This document shows, piece after piece, positions 26,253-35,223 of a stretch of DNA of 64,000 nucleotides. The notes under the pieces were generated by a model. That model was given only the letters and a program-made list of their open reading frames with translations. It was not told the origin of the DNA and searched no databases. The DNA lies in contig NZ_JAANOW010000001.1 of assembly GCF_011758805.1 (NCBI RefSeq), forward strand, positions 3,410,001-3,474,000. The letters run 5' to 3'. A program made the translations under genes and the position numbers. Positions within the stretch are counted from its first letter, which is position 1; every line of letters begins with the position of its first letter. Source of the DNA: Mycolicibacterium fluoranthenivorans. GTDB lineage: Bacteria; Actinomycetota; Actinomycetes; Mycobacteriales; Mycobacteriaceae.

Positions 26253-26619
26253 CGACAGGTTGGCAGCAGGCCGGTTGCACGCCAACTACTTTCAGTATCT
26301 CCCGTTCCTCGAGGAGTTCAACCAGCGCACCGGCAGCGCGCTGGTGCCGGTGGTCCCGGTGCCGTCCGACCCCGTCAACGCCGACCGGTCCCTGCGGATG
26401 CTGGACGGCCTGGGTCTGATCGAGTGCACGGGCCGCCCGGGTGCGCTGGCCTCGGTCGCCGATGTGCACGCCAACCCGGCCTACGCCGAGTACCTGGTGG
26501 CGGCGGCCGACGGGGTTCGGCACCCCGATATCCAAGTGCTCGCGGCCGCGCTGAACAGCGCCGCGACCCGGGACTTCATCACCACGGCCTACGCCGGCCA
26601 GGTGATCGCCGCGTTCTGA
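26243..26619 (+). pseudogene. Decayed NlpA/MetQ-type substrate-binding lipoprotein
   Basis: The text from NDRLAAGRLHANYFQYLPFL to the end (ALNSAATRDFITTAYAGQVIAAF) is clearly the NlpA family of methionine ABC transporters. Family proteins are about 270 residues; here only about 124 remain. The lipoprotein signal and first ~90 residues are absent. Two internal segments are also missing, after VPVVPV and after VHANP, each without a frame break. No MetI or MetN gene is nearby. I read it as a remnant, though expression of a shortened protein cannot be excluded. Confidence 0.62.
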
Positions 26620-26680
26620 GTTGGGAACACGGCGAGCCAAACCCTGTCGCGATCGCCGCGCCGGCGGACACATTGGCACG

Positions 26681-27277
26681 ATGTACCAAGTCGACTCCCC
26701 GTCGCCCGAGGGTGTGGGCACGGTGCCGGTGGTACTGACCTTCGAGGTGCCCGCCGGCTTCGTCGAACTTCCGAGGCGCACGGCGCAACTGGCCGACGAG
26801 TACGGCCGGATCATCGCGCGATCGGTACCGGGAGTGCGGGTGCGGCCCGCCCAGATCAGCACCGTCCGGTCCGGTCCGCCCGTCACGGTCACACCCCCGG
26901 CCGGTCTGGTCATCGGGCGCAATGACCCCTGGGTGGGCGGCGTCCGGCTACGGCTGACCCGCAGGGAGTTCGAGCTGCTGCAGCATCTGGCCGAGCGGCA
27001 CGGACAGCCCGTTTCGCGCAGCGAGCTAATGGCGCAGGTGTGGCGGGACCCGCAGATGTCGGCCCGCACGGTGGACATCCATGTCCGCCGGCTGCGCACC
27101 AAACTCGGCGGCTACGCCCGGGCGCTGCGGACCGTCCGCGGATCCGGATACCGGTGGGAGCCGGTCGACCTGCCGGATCTCACGCATCACAACGTGACGG
27201 TCACCGGCCCGACGGCATTGCACACCGAAACCGTGGGACTGCCCGCCACCGCGCATCCGCGGCCGCTGGCCACGTAG
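26681..27277 (+). CDS. Winged-helix DNA-binding protein (OmpR/PhoB effector domain, no receiver)
   Basis: A 198-residue protein whose residues ~80-165 form a PhoB-type effector domain (LTRREFELLQHLAERHGQPV, then SARTVDIHVRRLRTKLGG and GSGYRW). The N-terminal ~80 residues are not a phosphoacceptor receiver: no DD/D/K pattern is seen. No sensor kinase is adjacent. It therefore may respond to something other than phosphorylation. ATG 26681 is chosen. The last 91 bp overlap the convergent secreted-protein gene. Confidence 0.82.
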   Translation: MYQVDSPSPEGVGTVPVVLTFEVPAGFVELPRRTAQLADEYGRIIARSVPGVRVRPAQISTVRSGPPVTVTPPAGLVIGRNDPWVGGVRLRLTRREFELLQHLAERHGQPVSRSELMAQVWRDPQMSARTVDIHVRRLRTKLGGYARALRTVRGSGYRWEPVDLPDLTHHNVTVTGPTALHTETVGLPATAHPRPLAT

Positions 27278-27603
27278 GTCGCGCCGGGCCGATACGGCGC
27301 GAAGAAGACCTGGGCCGCGGCGGGGCCCTCGCTGGACACACACAGCGGCGCCGCGCCGGCACCCTTGAGTTCCAGGCACGCCACCTGCAACATGGCGTTG
27401 CTCTGGCGGCAGGCCGCGACGGCGACCGTGGTGGTCACCATGGGAGTGCCCGACACCTGGGTCACCACCGGCTGCGCGAGCGTATAGGCGCAACCCGGTT
27501 GGGCGGGCGCAGCGGTGGCAGTGCCCACACCGCACAAGCCCGCGCCGACCAGGAGCGGCAGAACACACGCAGCGCGACGTCTCACAGCTGGATCGTATGT
27601 CAC
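27187..27603 (-). CDS. Secreted cysteine-containing hypothetical protein
   Basis: A 138-residue product with a signal peptide (RRRAACVLPLLVGAGLCGVG to ATAAPAQ) and several Cys (GCAYTL, AACRQS, VACLEL, PLCVSS, GCAVAG, SVCNAV) that could pair outside the cell. The GTG start at 27603 overlaps the TGA of the DUF1275 gene by four bases, so translation is coupled. No family recognised. Confidence 0.75.
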   Translation of the reverse strand: MTYDPAVRRRAACVLPLLVGAGLCGVGTATAAPAQPGCAYTLAQPVVTQVSGTPMVTTTVAVAACRQSNAMLQVACLELKGAGAAPLCVSSEGPAAAQVFFAPYRPGATYVASGRGCAVAGSPTVSVCNAVGPVTVTL

Positions 27604-28397
27604 TGCAAGGCATCGCGATCGACAATGAACAGCACCAGGGTGACGGCGAGAATCCCGGCGGCCACCCAGATGGCGTGCACCTCCCAGGCCCGGCTGAGCA
27701 CCGCGCCCAGGACCGCACCCGCGGCGAACGCGCCGATCAGCGCCGCGTAAATGCCCCAGGCCTTCAGGGCGCCGGGCTTGTGGTCGACCAGTCCGTCATA
27801 GCCGGCCTCGACGAACCGCATCAGATTGCCGGTGGTGGCCACCGGGAGGTAGGCCAGGTCGCCGATGTTGCGGAACAACCCGATCTGCACGGCGGCCAGG
27901 AAGGAGATCGGCACGGTGACATAGCTGTGCGGCACCGACGACGGCACGAAGCCGATGATCACCAGCGCCAGCACCTGGACGCCCATCGTCCAACGCAGCG
28001 GATGCGGAAGGTGACGTTCAGCGCGGCCGGACTTGATATGTGCCGCCACCGACACTCCGGTGATGAACGCCAGGATCGGCCACACGTGGGCCATCGCCGC
28101 GGCGAGGTGCCGTTGCGAGATGTCGAGTGCAAAGAAGATCACATTGCCGGTCTGCACGTTGGCGAACACGTGTCCGCGGACGGAATAGGTGTGCGCGTCC
28201 AGAAACCCGTTGGTCACGGTGAGCAGCAGGGCGAACCACAGAGTGCGGGTACGTGCGGTGTCATCGACACCGGGGACGCCGGTGTCGATCCCCGGGTCGC
28301 TACGCTCCCGCCCGCCGGTCCTAATCCCCGGGTCGCTACGCTCCTGCCCGCCGGTCCTACTCCCCGGGTCGCTACGCTCCTGCCCGCCGGCTGACAT
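27600..28397 (-). CDS. DUF1275 (YoaK-type) membrane protein with repeat-encoded N-terminus
   Basis: A 265-residue protein; from about residue 48 it is a typical six-span DUF1275 protein (LWFALLLTVTNGFLDAHTYS, NVQTGNVIFFALD). Before that, residues ~4-39 are three 12-residue repeats, GGQERSDPGSRT, GGQERSDPGIRT and GGRERSDPGIDT, encoded by the 36-bp repeat array. No in-frame ATG or GTG lies between the array and the conserved domain, so the array is probably translated. It sits 10 bp after the glycosyltransferase gene and is coupled to the secreted protein downstream. Family function is unknown; some relatives are suggested transporters. Confidence 0.82.
   Translation of the reverse strand: MSAGGQERSDPGSRTGGQERSDPGIRTGGRERSDPGIDTGVPGVDDTARTRTLWFALLLTVTNGFLDAHTYSVRGHVFANVQTGNVIFFALDISQRHLAAAMAHVWPILAFITGVSVAAHIKSGRAERHLPHPLRWTMGVQVLALVIIGFVPSSVPHSYVTVPISFLAAVQIGLFRNIGDLAYLPVATTGNLMRFVEAGYDGLVDHKPGALKAWGIYAALIGAFAAGAVLGAVLSRAWEVHAIWVAAGILAVTLVLFIVDRDALQ
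28288..28395 (-). repeat. Three tandem 36-bp repeats with GCGTAGC core, inside an ORF
   Basis: Exact 36-bp period at 28288-28323, 28324-28359 and 28360-28395. The plus strand reads CCCCGGGTCGCTACGCTC in every copy; on the minus strand the core is GCGTAGC. The length of 12 codons keeps the DUF1275 frame open. Confidence 0.9.
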
Positions 28398-28407
28398 GGC
28401 GGTAAAG

Positions 28408-29520
28408 CTACCCGCCGGCCGCGCCCAGCGCGTCGAGCATCCCCGCGGCCGAACGCGGCCAGGTGAACTGTTCGGCGCGGCGCCGCGCGCTGTGCCGGCG
28501 CAGCAGTTCCGGGCGGCTGATGACGGTGGCCACCGCGTCGGCGAGGGCATGCGGATCGTTGTCCGCGGTGGCACCGCTTTCGTCGGTGAGGATCTCGGCC
28601 AGTGCCGACGTCCGCGACACGACCGCCGGGGTCCCACACGCCAACGCCTCCAGCGCCGCGAGCCCGAAGGTCTCGTGCGGGCCAGGCGCCAGTGCGACGT
28701 CGGCGGACGCCAAGATGCCCGCCACCGTGTCCCGACAACCGATATACCCGGTGAAATCGACCGGCAATCCCGCCGCCTGGCGTTGCAGCCGGGCTCGCAG
28801 CGGACCCTCGCCCACCACCACCAGTCTGGCGTCCAGCCCTGAATCACACAGTGCCGCAAGCGTATCGATACTTCGATGGGCATGCTTCTCCACCGACAGC
28901 CTGCCGCAGTGCACCAACAGGGTCTGCTGCGGCGCCGCCCACTGACTGCGCACCTGCGCACTGCGCCGGCACGGATGGAACTGCTCGAGGTCGACGCCGA
29001 GCGGGACGGTGAGGACGTTGCGGGCGCCGATCCGGTCGAACTCCGCGCGGGCGAATCCGGTGGTGCACACCACGGCGTCGTAGTTCGACGCGGTGCGACG
29101 GTTGGCGAAGTCGGCCACCCCCCGGGCCGCGCCGCTCGGAAGAACTTGCCCGACAAGGCGATCGAGCCGTTCGTGGGAGATCATCACTGTGGCGACACCG
29201 TGCCGCCTACCCCACGGTCCGAGCGAGCGCAGGGTGAGCCGGTCGGACACCTCCAGCGCATCCGGGGCCAGTTCCTCCAACAGTGCGGTCACCGGACCGG
29301 GCAGCACCGCGCGGTAGCCGCCGGTGAAGGGAATGAGCGCGGCCGGTAGCGAGAGCCGCACCACTCCCGACGCCAGCACCTGCCGGTCGCGGCGCGAACC
29401 CGGGACGACGAGGAAGACCTCGTGGCCGGCCGCGCAGTATTCGGCGCCGAGCCTGTCCACCGCGGTGCGCAGGCCCCCCGACCGTGGACCATAGAAGTTC
29501 GCGACCTGGACAACCCGCAT
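28408..29520 (-). CDS. GT4-family glycosyltransferase
   Basis: A 370-residue GT-B enzyme: glycine-rich N-terminus (VANFYGPRSGGLRTAVDRLG), nucleotide-sugar region LLVHCGRLSVEKH and the EX7E motif HETFGLAALEALACGTP. This matches retaining GT4 enzymes, which in mycobacteria act in mannoside and lipoglycan synthesis on the cytoplasmic face. ATG 29520 is preferred; the frame is open to 29544. It is followed after 10 bp by the DUF1275 gene. Acceptor unknown. Confidence 0.88.
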   Translation of the reverse strand: MRVVQVANFYGPRSGGLRTAVDRLGAEYCAAGHEVFLVVPGSRRDRQVLASGVVRLSLPAALIPFTGGYRAVLPGPVTALLEELAPDALEVSDRLTLRSLGPWGRRHGVATVMISHERLDRLVGQVLPSGAARGVADFANRRTASNYDAVVCTTGFARAEFDRIGARNVLTVPLGVDLEQFHPCRRSAQVRSQWAAPQQTLLVHCGRLSVEKHAHRSIDTLAALCDSGLDARLVVVGEGPLRARLQRQAAGLPVDFTGYIGCRDTVAGILASADVALAPGPHETFGLAALEALACGTPAVVSRTSALAEILTDESGATADNDPHALADAVATVISRPELLRRHSARRRAEQFTWPRSAAGMLDALGAAGG

Positions 29521-29600
29521 GTCACCATCAGATCGGCAGCCCATGTGCGGACGAACACGCCCACTCGACGCGTCCGTTAACGGAGTGTGAACGCACCTGT

Positions 29601-30509
29601 TCAGGTGAGGTACTTGGAGAACCAGTCCTGTACCCGCTGCCAGGCGTCGGCGGCGGCCACCGCGTTGTAGCGCTCACCGGTGTCGTTGAAGAACGCGTGG
29701 TTCGCATCGGGTTCGGTGACCAGTTCGTGGACCATACCGGCCTTCTCCAGCGCCGCCCTGGCGATGGGTTCGGTCGCGTTCACCCGGTCATCGAGGGCCC
29801 CGTAGAAGCCAAGTACCGCAGCACCTTTGGAGCCGTCGAAATCAGCACCCTCGGGGGCCGGGCCGTAAAACGGTACGGCGGCCGCCAAGCGCGGCTCGCC
29901 GCCGGCCAGCAACTGCCAGACCAGCCCGCCACCCATGCAGAACCCGACCGCGGCCAGTTTGCGCTCCGGCATCCGCCGGGCCAGTTCGTCGACGCCCGAC
30001 TTGAGGTTGGCCACCAGGTCTGCGGCCGGGATCTTGCCCAGGGCGGCGGTGGCCGCGGCCGGATCGGCGAAGCTGCCGGTACCGCCCTGCGGCGAGAGCA
30101 GATCGATCGCCAGCGCCGAGTACCCACTGCCCGCGAACCGGCCGGCCACCGATCGTGTCCAGTCGTTGAGGCCCTTGTTCTCGTGCACGATCAGCACACC
30201 GCCCTTGGGCTCTGGTGCCTCGCTCCACGCCGCTTCGAGTTCGCCCTGCGGGCCCGCCCAATTGACCGGCGCGGTGGGCAGGGTGTGCTCGGATCCCGGC
30301 GGCGGGGCGATGGCGGCCGAGGTACCGGTGCCCGCCGTGGCCGCCGGAGTCGCCGGAGTCGCCGCTTTCTTGTCACTGCACGCGGCGATGAGCGCACTCG
30401 CCGCGCCCACACCGATACCGAGCAGCGCCAGCCTGCGCAGTGCCTCGCGCCTCGACATGAGCCCGTCGACGTGGTCGGTGGCGATCTCTTCGGCGATGTA
30501 TCGCTGCAT
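29601..30509 (-). CDS. Dienelactone hydrolase-family protein with lipoprotein-type signal
   Basis: A 302-residue protein. Residues ~19-45 (SRREALRRLALLGIGVGAAS ending in a lipobox-like LIAAC) look like a Tat-type lipoprotein signal with RR in the weak SRRE context. The enzyme domain has the dienelactone hydrolase triad: Cys in GFCMGGG, Asp in YGALDDRVN and His in DANHAFF. Glu in VHENKGL is also typical. ATG 30509, nine bases after GGAGG, is preferred to GTG 30518. Secretion of a DLH-family enzyme is less usual. The substrate is not known. Confidence 0.85.
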   Translation of the reverse strand: MQRYIAEEIATDHVDGLMSRREALRRLALLGIGVGAASALIAACSDKKAATPATPAATAGTGTSAAIAPPPGSEHTLPTAPVNWAGPQGELEAAWSEAPEPKGGVLIVHENKGLNDWTRSVAGRFAGSGYSALAIDLLSPQGGTGSFADPAAATAALGKIPAADLVANLKSGVDELARRMPERKLAAVGFCMGGGLVWQLLAGGEPRLAAAVPFYGPAPEGADFDGSKGAAVLGFYGALDDRVNATEPIARAALEKAGMVHELVTEPDANHAFFNDTGERYNAVAAADAWQRVQDWFSKYLT

Positions 30510-30585
30510 CGGAGTCACCTCCGCGAGTATGCCCGCAGTTCCTTAAAGGCCACGAGCACGTGCACCGACGCGCGATACTCAGGCG

Positions 30586-31500
30586 ATGACGCCTCGCTCG
30601 TTGCGCGGCCGGGTCGCGGTCGTCGCGGGCGCAACCCGGGGTGCCGGCCGCGGTATCGCCGCCGGACTCGGCGAGGCCGGTGCCACCGTCATCTGCACCG
30701 GACGCAGCAGTGCGACCGGCAATGAAAGCTCCGATTACCGGCGTCCCGAGACCATCGAACAGACCGCCGCACTGGTGACCGAGCTGGGCGGGACGGGGCT
30801 GGCCATCCAGGTCGACCACCTCGATGCCGCGCAGGTACGGGGCCTGGCCCGGCGGCTCGATGCGGAATTCGGCGCCATCGACATTCTGGTCAATGACATC
30901 TGGGGCGCCGAGGTGCTCAAGGGCCCGCCCTCGACATGGGGCAGACCGATGTGGGAGCACGACCTCGATGACGGCCTGCGCATCCTGCGCCTGGGAATCG
31001 ACACCCACCTGATCACCTCACACTGCCTGATGCCGCTGCTGGTCGCCCGACCCGGTGGGCTCGTCGTCGAAATCACCGACGGCACAGTTGAATACAATGC
31101 CGAGAACTACCGGCTGTCGGTGTTCTACGACCTGGCCAAAGTCGCGGTGAATCGGCTCGCCTACAGCCAGGGCCACGAATTGCGGGAATTCGGCGCCACC
31201 GCAGTGGCGGTCACCCCGGGATGGTTGCGTTCGGAGATGATGCTGGATGCCTACGGCGTCTCCGAGGCCGATTGGCTGCACGCCCTCGACATCGAACGCG
31301 GGGACGGGTACCCGGCCGCACCGCCCGGCTTCGCGCAGTCCGAATCCCCCCGTTTCGTGGGCCGCGGCGTTGCAGCGATCGCTGCCGACCCGGCCCGGCA
31401 GCGGTGGAATCAGCAGTCGGTCACCTCGGCGGCCCTGGCCGCCGAATACGGTTTCACCGATATCGACGGCCGCCGGCCCGATGCCTGGGCGGTGTCCTGA
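30586..31500 (+). CDS. Short-chain dehydrogenase/reductase
   Basis: A 304-residue SDR with cofactor motif AGATRGAGRGIAAGLGEAG, an R after the second strand (CTGRSS) favouring NADP(H), and YDLAK as the YxxxK pair. The catalytic Ser is replaced by Thr/Gly-rich text (EITDGTVEYN), which is unusual. The long insertion before and after the active site (WGRPMWEHDLDDGLRIL) marks a divergent subgroup. It is divergent from the dienelactone hydrolase gene. Substrate unknown. Confidence 0.85.
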   Translation: MTPRSLRGRVAVVAGATRGAGRGIAAGLGEAGATVICTGRSSATGNESSDYRRPETIEQTAALVTELGGTGLAIQVDHLDAAQVRGLARRLDAEFGAIDILVNDIWGAEVLKGPPSTWGRPMWEHDLDDGLRILRLGIDTHLITSHCLMPLLVARPGGLVVEITDGTVEYNAENYRLSVFYDLAKVAVNRLAYSQGHELREFGATAVAVTPGWLRSEMMLDAYGVSEADWLHALDIERGDGYPAAPPGFAQSESPRFVGRGVAAIAADPARQRWNQQSVTSAALAAEYGFTDIDGRRPDAWAVS

Positions 31501-31548
31501 CGCGCCGCGTTGTCCGGTCTGCGCGTTGACCGGCAGTTAGGGTGAGCC

Positions 31549-33348
31549 GTGCCCGCCGACGCCTCATCCGCGGCCGGACCGGGGTTCGGCGCCCTGTTCC
31601 GGATGCGGCCGTCCCCGCCCCGTTGGCCGATGGGTGTGCGGGCCGCTGTCAGCGCCGCCGTCCCCATCCTGATCGGTTGGGCCACCGGCGATCTCGGTGC
31701 CGGCCTGATCGCCGCCCTCGGCGCGTTCACCTGCCGCTTCGGTGGCGACCGGCCGTATCTCAACCGCGGCACACAGCTGGCCGTCATCGCGGTGACGCTC
31801 GCGGCCGCGGTGACGCTGGGCGCATGGGTGGCCCCGATCCCATGGTTGGCGGTCACCGTCGTATCGGTCATCGCCGCGACGGCGGTGTGGTTGTGCGCAG
31901 CCCTGTCCGTCGGCCCTCCCGGTGCCTACATCTTCGTGATCGTCTGCGCCGCGGGAGTGGGGGTTTCGGCATCGCAGCTTCCGCCGTGGCAGATCGGATT
32001 ACTGGTGCTCGCCGGCGGCGCGCTCGCCTGGACCACACAGATGGCCGGGGCGTTCCTCGATTTCCGCGGACCGGAGAAGGCCGCGGTGGCTGCGGCAGGA
32101 GATGCTGTGGCGGCCTGTGCCGAGCATCCCGAGGACCCCGCTGTGCGGGACCGCGCGGCAAGCGCCTTGTATCGGGCGTGGAACGTGCTGGTCAGCTACC
32201 AGCCGCTGGCGGCGCGCCCCGGTGGCACGCTGGACCGGCTGCGGGACGCCAATCATGCTCTGCACGTACTCTTCTCGACCACGCTGCGTGCCGCAGACAC
32301 GGCGCGGCCGGTACCACCGGGATGCGCGGCCACTGTGCGGGCCGTGGCACGCCTGGACCTGGACCCTGCCGGTATCGCGGTCCGCGACCGGGACCGCCGC
32401 GCTCTGCGTCCGCCCCCCATTCCGGAGTTGCTGCGCCAGGCCCTCGCCCCCGGCGCGCACACCCGGCGGGTGATGTTGCGCGTGGCGGTGGCCGCTCCCC
32501 TGGCCGGCGCCACGGCGGCGATCACCGGTGTCGGGCACGTGTACTGGGCGATTGCGGCGGCGGTGCTCGTCCTGCACACCGGTATCGACCGCACCGCGAC
32601 ACTGCGACGCGGCACCGAACGGCTGGTTGGCACGTGGATCGGGTTGGCGCTGGCCGCCGCGGTCCTGGTGGTACACCCGCAAGGTCCGTGGCTGGCCTTG
32701 GTGGTCGCCGCGCTGCAGTTCGTCATCGAGATCCTGGTGACCCGCAACTACACGCTGGCCAGTGTGTTCATCACCGCCGCCGCACTGACCGCCTCCACCG
32801 CGGCGCACCCCGTCGATGTCGGCCCGGTCATCGTCGACCGCGGCCTGGACACCCTGATCGGCTGCGCGATCGGCATCGCGGTATACCTGTTCACCGCGCC
32901 GCGCCAGGAAGCGGGCCGCCTCAGCGCGGCGGTGGCCGACACCCTGGCTGAGGTGGCGACCGTGGCGCGGTACCTGTGTGACGACACCCCGGCCGCCCTG
33001 GCGGCGCGCGCGGCCCGACGAGACCTGCAACGGGCCATCCTCGACCTGGGTGCCGCATACGGCGCCGCACTCGGCGGAACCGCCGGCCAGCGCGCGCTGG
33101 CGCAGCAACTCACCGCGACGGTCAGCGCCGCCGAGAGCCTGGGCTATCTCATGGTGACCAGCTGCTGGGCCGCCGAGGACGGCGCCACCACACCGTTGGC
33201 CGAGGTCGACGCTGACAAGTATGTCGCCGCGCTGGGAGAACTCTCCCGGAAAGCGCGGACCGGAGCAGCGATCTCGGAGGAACTGGCGCTGCTGACGCCG
33301 ACGATCAGCGCGGGCCCCGGCCACCCGGATGCCCCGCCCATCGAGTAG
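31549..33348 (+). CDS. FUSC-family membrane protein
   Basis: A 599-residue protein with two blocks of hydrophobic segments (about residues 30-165 and 310-450) separated by a soluble region, the layout of FUSC/aromatic acid exporter-like proteins. RRVMLRVAVAAPLAGATAAI and RRGTERLVGTWIGLALA match the second FUSC block. Start is GTG 31549. Members are thought to export small organic acids. A second FUSC protein lies at 41130. Confidence 0.82.
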   Translation: MPADASSAAGPGFGALFRMRPSPPRWPMGVRAAVSAAVPILIGWATGDLGAGLIAALGAFTCRFGGDRPYLNRGTQLAVIAVTLAAAVTLGAWVAPIPWLAVTVVSVIAATAVWLCAALSVGPPGAYIFVIVCAAGVGVSASQLPPWQIGLLVLAGGALAWTTQMAGAFLDFRGPEKAAVAAAGDAVAACAEHPEDPAVRDRAASALYRAWNVLVSYQPLAARPGGTLDRLRDANHALHVLFSTTLRAADTARPVPPGCAATVRAVARLDLDPAGIAVRDRDRRALRPPPIPELLRQALAPGAHTRRVMLRVAVAAPLAGATAAITGVGHVYWAIAAAVLVLHTGIDRTATLRRGTERLVGTWIGLALAAAVLVVHPQGPWLALVVAALQFVIEILVTRNYTLASVFITAAALTASTAAHPVDVGPVIVDRGLDTLIGCAIGIAVYLFTAPRQEAGRLSAAVADTLAEVATVARYLCDDTPAALAARAARRDLQRAILDLGAAYGAALGGTAGQRALAQQLTATVSAAESLGYLMVTSCWAAEDGATTPLAEVDADKYVAALGELSRKARTGAAISEELALLTPTISAGPGHPDAPPIE

Positions 33349-33414
33349 ACAGGTTCTCAAATCTGTTCACGATTTTCGTTGACACCCGTCCGGTCGCGCT
33401 GTTGTGATGACGGG

Positions 33415-35223
33415 GTGAGCGTGAACGTGACCCACAACACTTTCGACACCATCATTCGCGGCGGCCGCTGGTTCGACGGAACCGGTGCCCCCTCGGCGGT
33501 GCGCAATATCGGCATCCGTGCCGGCCACGTCGTGGCCGTCAGCGCAGATGAGCTCGACGCCACCGGGTGCGCCGAGGTCATCGACGCGGACGGCAAGTGG
33601 GTGCTGCCCGGCATGCTCGACATCCACACCCACTACGACGTCGAGATCCTCGGCGGCCCCGCGCTCACCGAATCCCTGCGCCACGGCGTGACGACGGTCA
33701 TGCTGGGCTCCTGCTCGCTGTCGACCATCCACGTCGACGGGCAGGAGGCCGGTGACCTGTTCGGCCGGGTGGAGGCCATCCCCCGGGAACACGTCATCTC
33801 CGCGGTCGCCGGCAACAAGACCTGGGACAGCGCCGAGGGGTATGTCGAAGCGCTGGAGAAGCTGCCCCTGGGCCCCAATGTCGCCGCCTTCCTCGGGCAT
33901 TCCGATATGCGCACCGCGATCATGGGTCTGGACCGGGCCACCCGCCACTCCGAGCGCCCGACGCGGCGCGAGCAGGCCCGGATGGAGCGGATGCTGACCG
34001 AGGCACTCAATGCCGGATTCGTCGGAATGTCCTCGCAACAACTGCTTTTCGACAAGATCGACGGCGAGGTGTGCCGGTCTCGCACGTTGCCGTCCACCTA
34101 CGCCAGACCGCGCGAACTACGCCGACTCAAGTCACTGCTACGACGCAGCGGACGCGTGCTGCAGTCAGGCCCCGATATCGCCAACCCGGTCAATCTGGCC
34201 TCGCAGCTGGCCCAGTCGCTGGGCCTGTTCCGCAACCCGCTCAAGACCAGCCTGCTCTCGGCCGCCGACGTGAAGTCCAATCCCTACGCCGTGAAGATCC
34301 TGGGCCCGCTCGCCCGGGCGGTGAACGCGCTCGGCGGCAACTTCCGCTGGCAGCACCTGCCGGTCCCGTTCGAGGTGTACGCCGACGGCATCGACCTGGT
34401 GGTCTTCGAGGAGTTCGGTACCGGCGCCGCCGCCTTGCATCTGCGCGACGAGGTGGAACGCAACGAGCTACTGCGTGACCCCGAGTACCGCAGGCAGTTC
34501 CGCAAGGACTACGAGAACAAGTTCGGTGTGCGGGTTTGGCAGCGTGACTTCTTCGACGCCGATATCGTCGCCTGCCCGGATACGTCGGTGATCGGCAGAT
34601 CCTTCGGACAGGTGGCCACCAACCGCGGGGTGCACCCCGTCGACGCGTTCCTCGACCTGGTGCTCGAGCACGGCCGCGCGCTGCGCTGGCGCACGACCAT
34701 CTCCAACCATCGCCCCGAGGTGCTCAAGAAGCTTGCCCGCGAGCCGGGGATCCAGATGGGCTTCTCCGATGCCGGGGCCCACCTACGCAACATGGCCTTC
34801 TACAACATGGGTCTGCGGCTGCTGCGGCATGTGTACGACGCCGAGAAGGCCGGCCGGCCGTTCATGACGATCGAGGCGGCGGTGCACCGACTCACCGGTG
34901 AGCTGGCCGATTGGTACCGCCTCGACGCCGGCCACCTGCGCGTCGGGGACCGCGCGGACGCCGTGATCATCGATCCGGCCCGGCTGGATGCCGAGCTGGA
35001 GACCTATGCCGAGGAACCCGTCGAACAGTACGGCGGGCTGTCCCGCATGGTGAACCGCAATGACGACACCGTATGCGCCGTGCTCGTCGGTGGCCGGTTG
35101 GTGTTCGCCGCCGGCGCGGCCACCGAGCTGGTCGGGCGCCGGCGCACCGGGCGATTCCTGCGGGCTGCCCACCGCGCCCCCGCGCTGCCGGTGCAGAAGG
35201 GCGAATTGTCCAGTGTCAGCTGA
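33415..35223 (+). CDS. Amidohydrolase, N-acyl-D-amino-acid deacylase type
   Basis: A 602-residue amidohydrolase-3 family protein. The metal motif LDIHTHYDVE is intact, with later ligands likely in FLGHSDMR and the DAGAHLRNM region. The C-terminal GDRADAVIIDPARL closes the composite beta domain. The start is one of two GTGs (33415 or 33421). It overlaps by 11 bp the SnoaL-like gene, so both form an operon. Mycobacterial relatives are annotated as D-aminoacylases but the real substrate is unknown; the pairing suggests a catabolic role. Confidence 0.87.
   Translation: MSVNVTHNTFDTIIRGGRWFDGTGAPSAVRNIGIRAGHVVAVSADELDATGCAEVIDADGKWVLPGMLDIHTHYDVEILGGPALTESLRHGVTTVMLGSCSLSTIHVDGQEAGDLFGRVEAIPREHVISAVAGNKTWDSAEGYVEALEKLPLGPNVAAFLGHSDMRTAIMGLDRATRHSERPTRREQARMERMLTEALNAGFVGMSSQQLLFDKIDGEVCRSRTLPSTYARPRELRRLKSLLRRSGRVLQSGPDIANPVNLASQLAQSLGLFRNPLKTSLLSAADVKSNPYAVKILGPLARAVNALGGNFRWQHLPVPFEVYADGIDLVVFEEFGTGAAALHLRDEVERNELLRDPEYRRQFRKDYENKFGVRVWQRDFFDADIVACPDTSVIGRSFGQVATNRGVHPVDAFLDLVLEHGRALRWRTTISNHRPEVLKKLAREPGIQMGFSDAGAHLRNMAFYNMGLRLLRHVYDAEKAGRPFMTIEAAVHRLTGELADWYRLDAGHLRVGDRADAVIIDPARLDAELETYAEEPVEQYGGLSRMVNRNDDTVCAVLVGGRLVFAAGAATELVGRRRTGRFLRAAHRAPALPVQKGELSSVS

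Noticed and set aside
28288..28395. Possible CRISPR array, because the unit is 36 bp
   Set aside because: Units are directly tandem with no unique spacers, and there are no cas genes in the window.
31542..32951. 469-codon plus-strand frame overlapping the FUSC gene
   Set aside because: Arg/Gly/Pro-rich composition and offset by one frame from a clear membrane protein; a shadow of it.
33350..33380. Possible KstR-like site before the amidohydrolase gene
   Set aside because: AAC and GTT halves are not at the required spacing; no match to TNNAACNNGTTNNA.
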